Shown: positions 44,611 to 55,508 of the stretch, one piece after another | Position numbering within the stretch: position 1 is the first letter of the stretch | Layout: each line of letters begins with the position of its first letter | Assembly: GCA_016271365.2 (NCBI GenBank) | Contig: CM028129.1 | Location: forward strand, 460,674,501-460,738,500 | DNA length: 64,000 nucleotides | Direction of reading: 5' to 3' | Source of the DNA: Neoceratodus forsteri | Taxonomy: Eukaryota; Chordata; Ceratodontiformes; Ceratodontidae | Notes under the pieces: model-generated | Databases searched by the model: none | Told to the model about the DNA's origin: nothing | The model's input: only the letters and a program-made list of their open reading frames with translations | Made by a program: the position numbers and the translations under genes

Positions 44611-45061
44611 TGAGGTTATTTTATTTGATATATGTTTATTATTATTTAAAAATGCAAAAAAAAGTCTACAATCCTTGCTGTGGGAAAGTTTAAACTCCAG
44701 TTTTAATTTTTCCTTCCTTATTAGACTTTTGAGTAATGATTGTTCCTTTCTGTAAATTTCTTTACGTGCTCTTGTACAAGTCTTTTTAAATCTCTGGAAG
44801 GCTTTATTCTTCTTTCTTATTTGTTTTTTTACTGATTTCGTAAATCATCTGGGAATATGGCCTTTTCTATTAGCTTTCAGATGTATTGATACACCCTTAG
44901 AAACAATATAGTTTATTAATGATTGAAAACTATCCTAGATTTGTTCAGTGTTTAGATCCTGAAAAACAGCATCATAATTGATTGCTGCCAAGGCTTGGTT
45001 TATATTAATGCAGTTTGCATTTTTATAATCATAAGTTTTTGTAATGTTATTAAGATGGGAC

Positions 45062-45206
45062 ATACATAAGGCAATTATAGTGGGGGGTTGCAGGAAGTAG
45101 GCTGTTGGTTAACTAGAATCTGCAGCTTATCCAGTAGGTAGGGAAATGGGCAGACTGGGTTGACCAAGTGGTCCTTATCTGCCATCAATGTCTATGTTTC
45201 TATGTT
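45062..45206 (+). mobile_element. CR1 3'-end fragment (copy E)
   Basis: It contains cataaggcaatt, then agcttatccagtaggtaggg, aatgggcagactgggttga and ctatgtttctatg, matching the last 150 bp of CR1 copy A at 30445-30590. It is a short, severely 5'-truncated insertion in CR1-1. Confidence 0.75.
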
Positions 45207-45337
45207 GGTGCAAATAGAACATTCAGCCACACACTGGTCACTACTACCTATGGGTAATAAAACCTTTGGACTATGAATTCTTCCATTTGTGTTTGTGATT
45301 ATTAAATTTAAAATGTTTTCTTCCCTAGTTGACTCTG

Positions 45338-45960
45338 TCATAAGTACTCACAACCAGTAGTTATTAAGGTGTCAATGAAATCTTTTTCAAATTGATTTTG
45401 GCCTTTAAGTGTTTCCCAACTAATTCCCTGTGTATTGAAATCACCAACATTAACTACATCACCGATACTTGTTGCCAGTTCTAGTTCATGCAAAATAGCA
45501 TTGTTATAACCGTTATCACTGTTAGGTGGTCTGTAACATATTCCCAAGGTGTTTGGGGAAAACTAGGGAAGAAAAGGGTTAACCAAATGGATTCTGTGTT
45601 AATTCCATGTTGCTCACTTAAATTAATCTCAGTGGATTTGCTGCTATTGGCTATGTAACAATAGACACCGCCTCCTTTCCTGTTAACTCTGTTTCTGGAG
45701 TAAAGTTAGTACCCTGGAATGTTAAACACTCCCTCACATGTATCAACCTACCATGTCTCAGTGACACAAACAATGTTAATGTTCATTTAATTTAACTAAA
45801 TTTGTAATTCCATCAATTCTGTTGTGTTTAAGCTCCTGGCATATAGGTTTAATAATTTACAACCAGAGAATTTTAAGGATGGGGTGCTTTTCAAAGATCC
45901 CCTATTCCCCCATTTATTAGTTTAAATCCCTTGAGATTATTTCATCAAAGGACCTCCCAA
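45338..45960 (-). pseudogene. CR1-1 endonuclease fragment
   Basis: 45547-45338 reads MGICYRPPNSDNGYNNAIL, VVNVGDFNTQGISWE (the GDFN box) and FEKDFIDTLITTGCEYL. Upstream (45960-45550) codons for LLNLYARSLNTTELMELQI-type sequence and a Y-x-A-N-S-S-K region lie in broken frames. It fits an apurinic-type endonuclease between CR1 ORF1 and the RT. Confidence 0.65.
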
Positions 45961-45963
45961 GTC

Positions 45964-46195
45964 AGTCAGTCAATCAATCAATCAATAAATATTTATTTAT
46001 TCAAACAAAACACCATTGAGACAACTCATTTGCAAGGTGGACCTGGGTCAGTTGAATAGAACAACATCCTGACAAAACAAAAATGGAAATATATACAGCA
46101 CAGTTCAGTACAGATAAAATGAAACAAATAATACAGAGATTGCAAACTATACAGTATGCTACAGTTGCATAGAATAGATACAATAAGTTTGGTTG
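45964..46195 (-). mobile_element. L2-type LINE 3' tail with (CAAT)n repeat
   Basis: cagtcagtcaatcaatcaat at 45965 is the simple tail. Next is aaatatttatttattcaaac and ccattgagacaactcatttg, the same family as the insert at 47625-48090. CR1-1 coding sense (FHDRQALFSWDGLQ) ends near 46200 and resumes near 45960. Confidence 0.65.
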
Positions 46196-46249
46196 CATCA
46201 TATTTACTTGTAGGCCATCCCAGCTGAATAAAGCCTGTCTGTCATGAAA

Positions 46250-46935
46250 TATTTCCTAGTGTGTGACACAAGAATAACCTTTGTTCAAAGTCCATTTCCT
46301 ATGCCATTCATTTGTAAATTTTATCTTCTTTTCCTTTCTGACACTGGCCCTAGGTACTGGAAGAATTTCAGATATATGAATCTCACACCCTAAAGATTCC
46401 AAAGTTGCACATAGGTTAATACATTCTTGTTTTATTTCATCAAGTGACAGGTTATTCATATCGTTTGTGCCAGCATGGATTATAACCAAGGGGTTGGCTC
46501 CAGTGTTCTTTAAAATGCTGTTAGCCATATTGTGAATAACTTTGATACCGGCACCCCTAAACAAACTACATGTTATGTTATGTTTGTCTCTCCTGCAGAC
46601 TATTTTGGCAATATATTTGACAATTGAATCTCCTGGTACATAATACTGTTGTGGATGGGACTGGCTGCTTCTTGACTCCATATCATGCACAGTACACTGG
46701 CTTCATTTTATCTGATTATGATCTTGATTTCTAGAGATGGGGTAGGTGTTACCAGGGTTGGGGTCAAACACAGACCTACAGGCAGATAAGGAACAGATCC
46801 TCCACCAGTTGCCTCCCTTGAATTCCATGTTGTCTCACAGGGCCCTTGGAATGATAACAATGGGATGTGGCTGGAACATGTTGGAACAGGGTGCTCCATA
46901 GATTCCATAGCATTCACTATTGGGGCATTTATGTG
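46250..46935 (-). pseudogene. CR1-1 ORF1, esterase-like C-terminal domain
   Basis: 46690-46256 reads YYVPGDSIVKYIAKIVCRR (GDS block), SLFRGAGIKVI and NPLVIIHAGTNDMNNLSLDE (the GTND block of SGNH hydrolases), then SEILPVPRASVRK. CR1 ORF1 proteins commonly carry an esterase domain of this type, with unknown exact role. 46917-46708 holds the upstream linker in another frame. Catalytic Ser is kept in GDS. The C-terminal SWDGLHL-type motif lies at 46230 after a stop. Confidence 0.75.
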
Positions 46936-46939
46936 CTGA

Positions 46940-47130
46940 GAAGAAAAAATTACTCACCTTAGTAATTGTGTTTCTTCTAATGAAGTCTTGCTGTATTCTG
47001 TTATATGCAGTTAGCCCCAGCACTTGAACTGCCCCAGAGAGGAAAGAGTTAACTCTATGCAGGAAGCATAGAATGTTGAGCTTGAGCTTGGTTTCAGATC
47101 TCTGCCTGCAGCACTTCAAAGTGTAACCTT
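46940..47130 (-). repeat. DIRS terminal inverted repeat, copy B left
   Basis: Reverse complement of about 53120-53303: shared blocks are caaagtgtaacc, gagcttgagctt/gagctcgagctc, cagcacttgaactgcccc and cagcaagac. The outermost 45 bp match the internal complementary region. Confidence 0.85.
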
Positions 47131-47403
47131 CAGATTATTAAGAGCTATTACTAACTAATTATGTGTCTATAGTGGAAATTGTAAAGGAACATAAGCCGAC
47201 AGGCAATAGATTGGGTTCCCAAAAGACTCAAGTCAAGAACCCAAGATAAATAACCAGGTAGTGAACCAACACATAACTATAAAAGACAAAATAACAATAA
47301 CCCACCCCCCTTCTAGAAAGAAGGGGTGCCAAGTACACCCCTGAGGTGCAACACTGTACTTGCCAGCCCACTTCCCAAAAACAGGTTCTGAGAAGGAAGG
47401 GAG

Positions 47404-47496
47404 GTCAGAATACAGCAAGACTCCATTACAAGAAACACAATTACTAAGGTGAGTAATTTTTTCTTCAAATAACATGAAGTCTTGCTGTATTCTGAC
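47404..47496. repeat. DIRS internal complementary region, copy B
   Basis: gtcagaatacagcaagactc at 47404 and gtcttgctgtattctgac ending at 47496 are inverted around ttactaaggtgagtaatt. Each half matches one end of the element. Confidence 0.85.
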
Positions 47497-47624
47497 ATAT
47501 GCAGACTACCAAGCAGTACCACCATGGGGGGTGGGTACTGAACCTATTTTGGGAATAGGCTCTGCAGTACTGCTGTTCCAAACCGAGCATCACTCCTAGC
47601 CTGGATATCCAGAGAGTAATGCTT

Positions 47625-48090
47625 CAATCAATCAATCAATCAAACAAAAATCTTTATTTATTCAGGCGAACATCATTGAGCAAAGCTCATTTACAAGATG
47701 GACCTGATTGGTCTTAACAATATAAGGTTACAGTTTTACACAAAAAACAAGGTACTGATTGAATACAAATACAAAGATTTATAAATGAAACAGGTATACA
47801 AATATTTACATATGTACAAGGCAATGTGACATTGGATCTTGGTTATACTAAAAATGAAAGAAACAAACAGTACTGGAGGGATAAAGCTAGGGTGATGGGA
47901 CTTTGGGGAATCATTTTTGTACGAAGTAGGTTGGAGAAAAACTAGAAAACAAAAATAGGGAGGCAGTGCAAAAAAGGGGTGGGGAAAAGAGGGGTTGTGA
48001 GAGGACTAGGCCTTATGGAAGCAATTGCATGATTCTGGGAAGAGACTAGTGTACAGCTTTTTGAAGGATGTTAATGGAATGAGGGTATCC
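47625..48090 (-). mobile_element. LINE 3'-tail insertion with exact 7-bp target duplication
   Basis: aatgctt occurs at 47618-47624 and 48091-48097. The insert (466 bp) begins caatcaatcaatcaatcaaa on the plus strand, i.e. a (GATT)n tail on the minus strand, then tttatttattcagg and attgagcaaagctcatttac. It interrupts the recombinase at the His-Tyr step of TFTKHY. Confidence 0.9.
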
Positions 48091-49405
48091 AATGCTTGGT
48101 GAAAGTATGGGCAGTTTTCCAGGTGGCTGCTTTGCATATCTCTAGTAAAGGTATATCCCTGGCAGCAGCCAGGGAAGCTGCTGTACCCCTAGTCGAATGA
48201 GCCCTCAGGCCTGAGGGAGGTGTTTTGCCTAGCTTGTCATAGCAGAATTGTATACAAGAGACAATCCACCTGGCAATAGTTCTCTTACTAGCAGATTTAC
48301 CTTTCTCCACTTCACCATAAGTGAGAAACAATTGGATGCATTCATTCCTATGTACCTTAGTATGCTCAATGTAATAGCTAAGTGCCCTCTTAACATCCAA
48401 ACTAAGTAATCTTCTTTCTCCTGAAGAAGAATGATCAGTGAAAAACACAGGAAGAGACATGGACTGGTTCAGATGAAAATCTGAGACCACTTTGGGTAAG
48501 AACCTCCTACTGGTTCTAAGGACCACCTTATCTCTATGGAATGAGATATAATCTGGCTCCACTGACAAGGTTTGCAATTCACTGATACATCTGGCAGAAG
48601 GGATAGCTACCAGGAACACAGTTTTCCAGGTCAGATACTTGAGTTTGGCTGAAGCCAGAAGCTCGAAAGGGGATTGCATGAGCTGAGCAAAGCAAACGTT
48701 AAGATCCCAAGCAGGGGTATGGTCCCTAAAGGGATGGTTGGTATGAACCAAACCTTTAAAGAACTTACAGAAGACAGGATGACATGCCAGAGAAGAAGCC
48801 TCCCCTGCTGACAGGAATGCAGATACAGCTGCTAAATTAACTTTTAAAGTGGCTGGTCTGAGGCCTAGGTCATTAAGATAAGCCATGTAATCCAGAACTG
48901 TAGCCAGATCAGCAGTATCTGGTAAAATATCCTTATTGAAACACCAAATGCTGAATTTCTTCCATTTGGAATTATAAGTTTTTCAGGTGGCAGGCTTTTG
49001 AGAGGCCTTGAGAATATCCAGCACCCCCTGAGAAAGGTGCAGGCCTGCATACTCTAACTCTTTAAGAACCAAGCCTTGAGGTTGAGAGGCTGAAGGTTGG
49101 GGTACCAGATTCTCCCCTGAGAGGAGGTTAGCAGATTGTGCCTCTTGGGGAGAGATAGTGGAAGATGGACTGCTAGGGACAACAACAGAGGATAGCAAGG
49201 CTGTCTGGCCCAGTCTGAAGCAATCAGGATCACCCGTCATGGTTGTGACCTGATCTTGACCAGGACTTTGAATAACAGGGGAAAAGGAGGAAAGGCATAA
49301 AGAAATTTGCCCCCCAATCCAGAACCAGAGCATCCAGGGGAACTGTGCCCAGAACTGGAGGCCTGCAACAGAAAAGAGGAAGTTGACAATTGTCTGGGGC
49401 TGCAA
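48071..49405 (-). pseudogene. DIRS tyrosine recombinase, copy B, nucleophile separated by insert
   Basis: 49405-48983 is the N-terminal linker. 48886-48098 is one long frame with YLNDLGLRPATLKVNLAAVS (core-binding domain), IPSARCISELQTL (Arg I), the acidic-to-basic middle region, and RAHSTRGTAASLAAARDIPL (His-x-x-Arg). It ends TFTKH followed by Trp from the inserted LINE tail; the expected Tyr codon and C-terminal tail (SLDIQA in copy A) lie beyond the insert at about 47617-47560. Apart from this insert the domain looks nearly intact. Confidence 0.88.
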
Positions 49406-50087
49406 AGAGATCTATTTCTGGAGTGCCCCACCTGGAAAAGATTACTTTCAGTATGAAGGGGTTTAGGGCCCATTCGTGGTGGCCCTGAGATATTCTGCTC
49501 AGGGTATCTGCTAGCACATTGTCCTTCCCTGGTACATGGACTGTAGCCAGTGATGCTTGTAGGGCATAAGCCAGAGACCATATCTTCATGGCTTCCATGC
49601 ACAAGGCCATAGACTGAGTGCCTCCCTGCTTGTTGATGTACCACATGGTGGTGGTGTTGTCTGTCCTGACCTGAACCACTTTGTTCCTCACTGAGTCCAA
49701 AAAGGCTTGGAGGGCCAGAAATACTGACCTGCTTTCCAGAAGGTTGATATGGAGTAGAGACTCCTGAGGAGACCAAACGCATTGTGCTGTAAGGGCTCCC
49801 AGTGGGCTCCCCAACCCAGGAGGGAGGCATCTGTGGTTAGCACCACTGAATGAGTCTGACTGATGAATGGGACTCCTTGTCTGAGATTGTCCCGGTCCAA
49901 CCACCATTGGAGAGCTTGGACCAGAGTCTGAGTCACTGGAGTCAATTTGGTTAAAGGATCTTTTTTCTGGGACCAAAAGGACTGCAGGTGAAACTGAATG
50001 TCCCTCATTTGAAATCTGGCTCCCTGTACCACTGCAGTGGAAGCTGGCATGTGGCCCAGGAGCTGAAGAAAGTGTCTTGCTGGTCAA
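49230..50087 (-). pseudogene. DIRS RNase H, copy B
   Basis: LTTDASLLGWGAH is in frame 50050-49688. A frameshift at about 49790 leads into frame 50087-49230, which has SPQESLLHINLLESRSVFLA, VRTDNTTTMWYINKQGG and KDNVLADTLSR, followed by the pol C-terminal block (WGTPEIDLFAAPDN). All four acidic residues are present but in two frames. Confidence 0.82.
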
Positions 50088-50199
50088 GACACCAGAAGGT
50101 GAAAAGAAGAAACAAGGTCTATAAGTGCCTTCACCCTTGCCTAGGGGAGAAAAGCCTTTGCCTACACAGTATCCAACTGTACCCCTATGAAGGTAAGGA

Positions 50200-51035
50200 G
50201 ATGCACTGGTTCTAGAACCGACTTTGGCAGATTGAGAAGAAAACCTGGAGAGGTGAGCAGCTGTTGAGTAATTTGTAGGCCTGACTTGACTTGGTCTGGA
50301 GATTGCCCCACGATGAGCCAGTCATCCAGGTATGGGAATGTGATCCATATTCTAACCTACCTGTATTATATACTATGTACCTGTACTATATACTATGTAT
50401 TGTATAATCTCATCTCATTTTATGTATGTATTCTCCTGGGTCGTGCCTGAAAATAGTCAACTTTGGCTAGTGCATCTAACCCAGTTAACAAAAACGAAAT
50501 AAATAAATATGGAGATCCCCTGTCTCCTGAGGAAGGCCACTACTACTGCTGGCACTTTGAGAACACCCTTGATGCTGATGTTAGACCGTAAAGCATTGCT
50601 CTGAACTGTTAATGGCCAGAAGGCAACTCAAATCTGAGGTACTTTCTGTGGGCACACCTGATTGGGATGTGAAAGTAGGCATCTTTGAGGTCCAGGGAAG
50701 CTAGCCAATCCACTGGTCTTAGAGAGTGAAGGATTACTTCCAGAGTTACCATTTTGAATTTTGATTTTAAGATGTGCTTGTTTAGATATCTTAGGTCTAT
50801 GATGGGCCACCACTACCCTGTTTTTTGTGGGGTAAGGAAATATCTGGAATACAGACCTTTGCCCCTGTGCTGAGTAGGAACTCTCTCTATAGCCCTGAGG
50901 GTTAGCAAAGAGGAAACCTCTGCTTCTAAAGCAGTGGTCTTGGAAAGGTTTGCAGGTGGAAAGAATTCGGCCCTCAATTTTGGGAACTTTGCAAAACTGA
51001 GGGCCAATCCCTGACTTACTACCTCCAGGACTCAT
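50200..51035 (-). pseudogene. DIRS reverse transcriptase, copy B, interrupted by a LINE tail
   Basis: 51007-50813 reads SSLLTLRAIERVPTQHRGKG and YSRYFLTPQKTG (fingers). Below 50800 the KFKM...SLDLKDAYF-type palm is in a shifted frame. The catalytic motif FPYLDDWLIVG is encoded at 50316-50337 with both Asp kept, in contrast to copy A. A 172-bp insert begins just before this motif in coding order (50507-50336). Downstream continues to the thumb near 50200. Confidence 0.8.
50336..50507 (+). mobile_element. SINE/LINE 3'-tail insertion in DIRS copy B RT
   Basis: The 3' module ctgggtcgtgcctgaaaata, ctagtgcatctaacccagtt and aaataaataaatat matches the reverse complement of 12770-12840 and 22010-22080, and resembles 59230-59310. 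tatgg at 50331-50335 and 50508-50512 is a probable 5-bp target duplication. Confidence 0.75.
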
Positions 51036-51122
51036 ATGTCTGAGGTAACAGACTTCCAGGCCTGGAAGTAATAAGCCAGCCTGCCTCCTACTGGGATTGG
51101 GGAGGCGACCTGGGCTAACACA

Positions 51123-52073
51123 TCAGGGTGTCTGCTTGGCAGGAGCCTTGGACTGAGAGGAGGATGCAGTCCTGCTCATCCCCCTCCTATCTCTCCCTCT
51201 GAAGAACCCCCTCTGTGGAAAGGAAGAGGAGGCCTGCACTTGGTAGAAAGGCCTGTGAAAATACCTGCCATTGCCCCTAGTCTGCTTCCTCTGAGGAGTT
51301 GCCTGCCTTTCCTTGCCCTGTGCACTCCTGTAGGTAGTCCGATACTCCTCCATTTTCTTCATGTAATTCTCTGTCTGCTTCCCAAATAGAGAATTAGGCA
51401 CCACAGGGAAATTCATGACCTTAGCCTGGGTGTCCTGTGAGAGGCTAGTACATCTGAGCCAAGCAAACCTCCTAAGACACACAGATGTAGCCATGACTTG
51501 TGATGCCACATCATTAGAGTCCACAGCAGCAAGGAATTGCATTTTGGATGCCTCAATCTCATCAGCAACCACCTCCACCAGCTCCTTGGCTAGCTGGGGG
51601 GAAGTCTGTTTAGCCAGCTCCAGAATAGTATCCCATCTAGGCGTCTGGTATCTGGTTGTGTAGGCCATATAATTAGCCTGCCTGAGTCCCAGGGTGGATG
51701 CTAAGTACTGTTTTATGGCCATAGCATCCACCTTCCTAGAGTCTTTATCTGGGGGGTGTGAAGCCAAGGGTATGTTAGCCTTGTCACAGGCTGCAGCCTG
51801 CTCTACTCCAACATGGTTGCATTGCAGGAACAAGAACTCTGTACCTGAGCCTGTCATCATATACCTCCTGTCCATTCTTTTATCTACAGAAGGTAAAGAA
51901 TTTGGAGTTTGAAGAATTTTCTGTGTCTGTTTCCCAAAGGATTTATGGAGGGGAATAGACAATCTCTTGGACTCTGGGATGTCCATCATCTCCACAAAGT
52001 CAGGCTCCTCTTGCTCCTCATCAGCTTCAACCAAGGGGAGCTGGAGGGTATCAGTCACCTTCTTGTAGAACAA
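51123..52073 (-). CDS. DIRS gag-like ORF1, C-terminal two thirds, copy B
   Basis: Open 316-residue frame. It starts MFYKKVTDTLQLPLVEADEE, continues with the VEMMDIPESKR and KSFGKQTQKIL blocks, DKANIPLASHPPDKDSRK, LAKQTSPQLAKELVEVVADE and RCTSLSQDTQAKVM, and ends in RG-rich sequence (QRGFFRGRDRRGMSR). The probable role is binding element RNA in the particle. The true start is likely upstream, in the frame ending at 52234, after a frameshift near 52100. It is the longest undamaged retroelement ORF in the window. Confidence 0.75.
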   Translation of the reverse strand: MFYKKVTDTLQLPLVEADEEQEEPDFVEMMDIPESKRLSIPLHKSFGKQTQKILQTPNSLPSVDKRMDRRYMMTGSGTEFLFLQCNHVGVEQAAACDKANIPLASHPPDKDSRKVDAMAIKQYLASTLGLRQANYMAYTTRYQTPRWDTILELAKQTSPQLAKELVEVVADEIEASKMQFLAAVDSNDVASQVMATSVCLRRFAWLRCTSLSQDTQAKVMNFPVVPNSLFGKQTENYMKKMEEYRTTYRSAQGKERQATPQRKQTRGNGRYFHRPFYQVQASSSFPQRGFFRGRDRRGMSRTASSSQSKAPAKQTP

Positions 52074-52233
52074 ATAGTGGGATGGGGACTCAGAAAACCT
52101 GGGAGGGGAAACATTAGAAGGCCTGTCTGGGGAGATGTCATGTTCAATGGGCTCATCCAGACCTTCGCCACCATTATCATCATCATCACCATCATCTTGT
52201 TTTTCATCTCCCTCCCACTCCGGTTCATAAAAC

Positions 52234-52740
52234 TCATCCAGAACATATTCCAGAACTGGGGAAATTGACTTGAACCGAGCGCCTACTGAGAGGCACCAGA
52301 TCGGATGGAACCAGATGGAGCGATTCCATTATGCTTATCACCCTGGCTATTTCTTTGGCCGTTGGAGTATGAGATTCTGGATCTGAACCAGCCGATTTCC
52401 TTTTTGGTTTTGACAGAACTGACCCCTTGGGGTCAGATCTCCCCTTGCCCAAGGGGATATTGCCCAGGTCAGAGGGCACTCCCTTAGGTTTGGTAGGAAC
52501 CGAACTGGGCTGGCCATCTGGATTAGTGGACTTCTCTGCCTCCTTTTCCCTGAACCTGCCCAACCTTTTTTCTAGGATGGCTTTTGGGAAATTCTTACAG
52601 ATTTGGCAGTCTGAATTGAGGTGGTCAAACCCCAGACAATAAACACAAATGGTGTGAGGGTCTGCCTTAGCAAAGGCATCCCCACACACACCACAGTGCT
52701 GAAACCCAGTGGGCCCGTTTTTTTGTATTGGGTTTCTCAA
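52234..52740 (-). pseudogene. DIRS gag N-terminus with Cys/His motif, copy B
   Basis: 168 residues. HCGVCGDAFAKADPHTICVY and CLGFDHLNSDCQICKNFP give a Cys2...His-Cys...Cys...His...Cys-x2-Cys array at residues 16-50, which looks like a compact zinc-binding module. A charged linker (GRFREKEAEKS) and a Lys-rich block follow. Copy A's version (4871-4602) has lost most of these residues. It connects by frameshift to the 51123-52073 frame. Confidence 0.7.
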
Positions 52741-53119
52741 ACATGGCCAGGCTACAAAACTTACTCTTTACAGCTTATTAGCCAGGTAAGACCCTCCTAT
52801 CAGTTGCCAACCATGTTACAGGTCATGGAAAAAATGTGTAAAATCATGTTTTTTTAAAACCTATAGGAACCGGTACCTCACACTAACCAGAAAGAAATAA
52901 GAAACCCTAAATGAATCTGTTCTGAACCGGACTGATAAACAGATTTTTACAATTTCCACAGAATTTAACAATTATAACCCTATAGTCCACTACCTACAAC
53001 ACTTACTGTGCTGCAGACAGGGATCTGAAGCTGAAGAATAATGACAAATCGTTGATTAAACCGACGGATTCTTAACTGAATCGACTGTAGCAAAGGAGTA
53101 ATCTCCAGAGCGAATGAAC

Positions 53120-53303
53120 AGTTAGGTTGAGTAAAGAATCTGATGGTTACACTTTGAAGTGCTGCAGACAGAGGTTTGAAACTGAGCTCGAGCTCAACAT
53201 TCTATGCTTCCTGCTTAGATTTAACTCTTTCCTCTCAGGGGCAGTTCAAGTGCTGGGGCTAACTGCATATGTCAGAATACAGCAAGACATCATGTTGTTT
53301 GAA
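53120..53303 (-). repeat. DIRS terminal inverted repeat, copy B right
   Basis: The outer end tcagaatacagcaagacatc then atgttgtttgaa stops at 53303. It matches copy A's end at 5328 and, inverted, 46940-47130. Confidence 0.85.
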
Positions 53304-53676
53304 TCATCCTGTACAATATTGTTTAGGCCAGACTGTGTAGGAGATTGGTTTGGGGTTTAAGCTTCAAAATAATTTAAAGTTATCAAAGGCAGGAACCTAT
53401 TGCTTGGTGTTAGATTATGTCCTATGGCCCTGCACCTTAGTTTAGATTTATGACCATAGTTAACCAGTGTCCAATCTTCTACGGTGAAGTCAGGCACTTC
53501 TCCCTCATCAACTTCCTGCTTCCTTTTATCTGCTCTAATTGCTTCCCCTTTCTCCTTACTAGATTAGTGATCTAATGAATCATTAGGGCCTACAGAGTCT
53601 TGAGGATTCACTAAGGTATAATTAGAATCCAAAGAACTGACCTCAATCTGATTTTTGTTTGAACTAATGGATAGTG
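53304..53676 (-). pseudogene. CR1-1 ORF1 middle segment
   Basis: The minus strand reads NKNQIEVSSLDSNYTLVNPQ, then AIRADKRKQEVDEGEVPDFT and VEDWTLVNYGHKSK, in the same order as other CR1 ORF1 linkers. It lies between the L1 insert (ends at 53692) and DIRS copy B (53303). A stop falls near 53570. Confidence 0.5.
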
Positions 53677-53691
53677 AATCCTTGCATTTTT

Positions 53692-55495
53692 TTTTATAAA
53701 CTTTATGTTTATTAATTTTCTGTTTTAACAGACAATTTACATTTCCTTGTACAAGGTATAGGTAAAGATTATATCACATGTTTTATAATCACGTAAAAGA
53801 CCCCCTTGTAGTCTGGTACAGAAGGATGGGGCGGGGGGTAAGTCCTGGACAATAAGTCCCTCTATATAGATCCAAAAGTATATCGATAGTTGCCAGCCTC
53901 TTCAATGGTAAAGATGAATCCTCTAGATAGAATCAGAAAGGAAGAACTGAACACAATCTAAAAAGATTGCTATTTCAACCTGGTACAATTAGGTAGAACT
54001 TGTATATTAAACATTTTGATTCCCCTGAATTCCCTCCTCCCCTGCAAAAATATCAAATGTAATCCAGCGTTCAGTTGATACATTTAGAATTTACCTATTT
54101 TAAACAGTAGGCAGTAATGATTTTAACAGCACCCAACCCGAACATTTTCAACTTCGAAATTATTTAAAAAAAAATATGATGGTATCAACTTGGGCTCGAC
54201 CCTTCCTGTATCCCAACTGATGGATAAAACTTCAAGGAACCATTGTAATGGTGGGGAATCCCACATGCATCTAGTAGCTAGTGAAACAAACATTAAAGGC
54301 CCCTCTGTAATCTCCTTGTTTAAACAAACTTTCATGAAAGACCCACTGAAATCCACAGTGCCCTATAGAGTCCAATGGTGCTCACAAATATCCCAACATA
54401 AGAGATACAATTAGGAAAGTCCTGACCTGTTACTGATGTAAACCCCAAATTGTCCTTTCAGTCTTCCTCTGTATTGGAGCTCTGTGAATCAACAGGACCC
54501 TTCCTTGCTGCAAATTCATTTTCCACCTTCTCCGTCCATCAGCCGGCATCCTGGGGGGTATTAAAATGCCATGTCTTCCCTCCGTAAATCACCTGCAACA
54601 GTGTTGGAAGTAGGAATGAGTGGATAATTCTGAGTGCGCGCAGCTTATGTCTTACAGCATCGAAGGCCTTCCTCCTAGCTCAGGTCTGGAAGGAGAGATT
54701 GGGATACAATTTGATGTACATTCCACCGACTTCCAAGGGATACACTGCTCTCGCTGCAAGTAGGATCTGATCTCGAATCTCTGAGCCTGTAGATCTCAAC
54801 AGGATAGTGCGTGGTTGTTTAGGGGATGAAGGACAAATCCTCGGATTAACTCTATGTGCCTCAGTAAGTGCAGCGCATGAAAATTCCTCAGGTAAATTAA
54901 GATTTCCCTTCAGCCAGTTCAGTAAATATTGCAGCAGGTTCGGCCCCTTCACACCTTCAGGAAGCCCCATGATACAGATATTGCCAGCTCAGATTTCATT
55001 TTCCAGTGACTCAAGGTGGCACAGAAGCTGTCCATTTTCCTTTGTGATGGTCTCCACTGTAGCCAGGGTCACAACCACCCTCTTATCTGTATCTTCTAAG
55101 CAGCCCATGAGTTGCACAATTGCAGCATCATGTTTTTCTAGTTTTGTTAATATTTTTTCAATTTTAGAATCCATGGCCCACATGGACTCTAGTAGAGTGT
55201 AACATGGGGGATCTGATGCATGATCCTCTTTACCAGCAGTACTTCCACCTGAGGCTTCTCCGGCCTTGCTGTTGGTCGGTGGAGGATCTTTATGGTGTCC
55301 TGGTTGCTGCATTTTTGTTCTGCCCATCTTAATTATGGTATTGTTCGATTCAGGAAAAGCTTACTTAATAAAGGTAAACTGCTGGATTCTCAGAAAAACA
55401 TTTTTAAATTATAGCTTTTACTTATTTTTCTGCCACGTGAAGGAGAGAGAGTGAGAAGAATGCTTCCAACCTGGAAGATGGCTCTCTGGTGCCCC
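53692..55495 (-). mobile_element. ORF1-only L1 (HAL1-like), 1.8 kb
   Basis: Bounded by a 15-bp target duplication with one mismatch: aatccttgcattttt (53677-53691) and aatccttacattttt (55496-55510). On the minus strand it has a 5' UTR (55495-55330), L1 ORF1 (55327 to about 54480), a 3' UTR and a poly(A) tail preceded by attaataaacataaagttta. No ORF2 sequence lies between ORF1 and the 3' end, so it is a non-autonomous half-L1. It is inserted in CR1-1 ORF1. Confidence 0.85.
54480..55327 (-). pseudogene. L1 ORF1p (coiled coil, RRM-like and C-terminal domains)
   Basis: MGRTKMQQPGHHKDP leader, then a coiled coil (MDSKIEKILTKLEKHDAAI, ETITKENGQLLCHLESLENE). A stop follows at 54987. It resumes with AGNICIMGLPEGVKG (RRM start), TEAHRVNPRICP, QPRTILLRSTGSEIRDQILL and GGMYIKLYPNLSFQT, then a stop near 54680, and ends with FDAVRHKLRALRI, LLPTLLQVIYGGKTWHFNTP and WTEKVENEFAA. 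This is the L1 ORF1p trimer RNA-binding chaperone layout. Two or three stops inactivate it. Confidence 0.85.
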
Positions 55496-55508
55496 AATCC
55501 TTACATTT

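Larger units (their letters stand above)
46940..53303 (-). mobile_element. DIRS-like tyrosine-recombinase retrotransposon, copy B, complete
   Basis: It has terminal inverted repeats (46940-47130 and about 53120-53303), an internal complementary region (47404-47496), gag, RT, RNase H and recombinase in the DIRS order. It is 6.36 kb including two LINE-tail inserts (47625-48090 and about 50336-50507); about 5.7 kb without them. It sits inside CR1-1 ORF1, with no obvious target duplication, as usual for DIRS. Gag and recombinase frames are longer than in copy A, so it is probably younger. Confidence 0.92.

Noticed and set aside
49237..49830. 197-residue Ser/Gln-rich frame
   Set aside because: Alternative frame of the DIRS RNase H region; no motif of its own.
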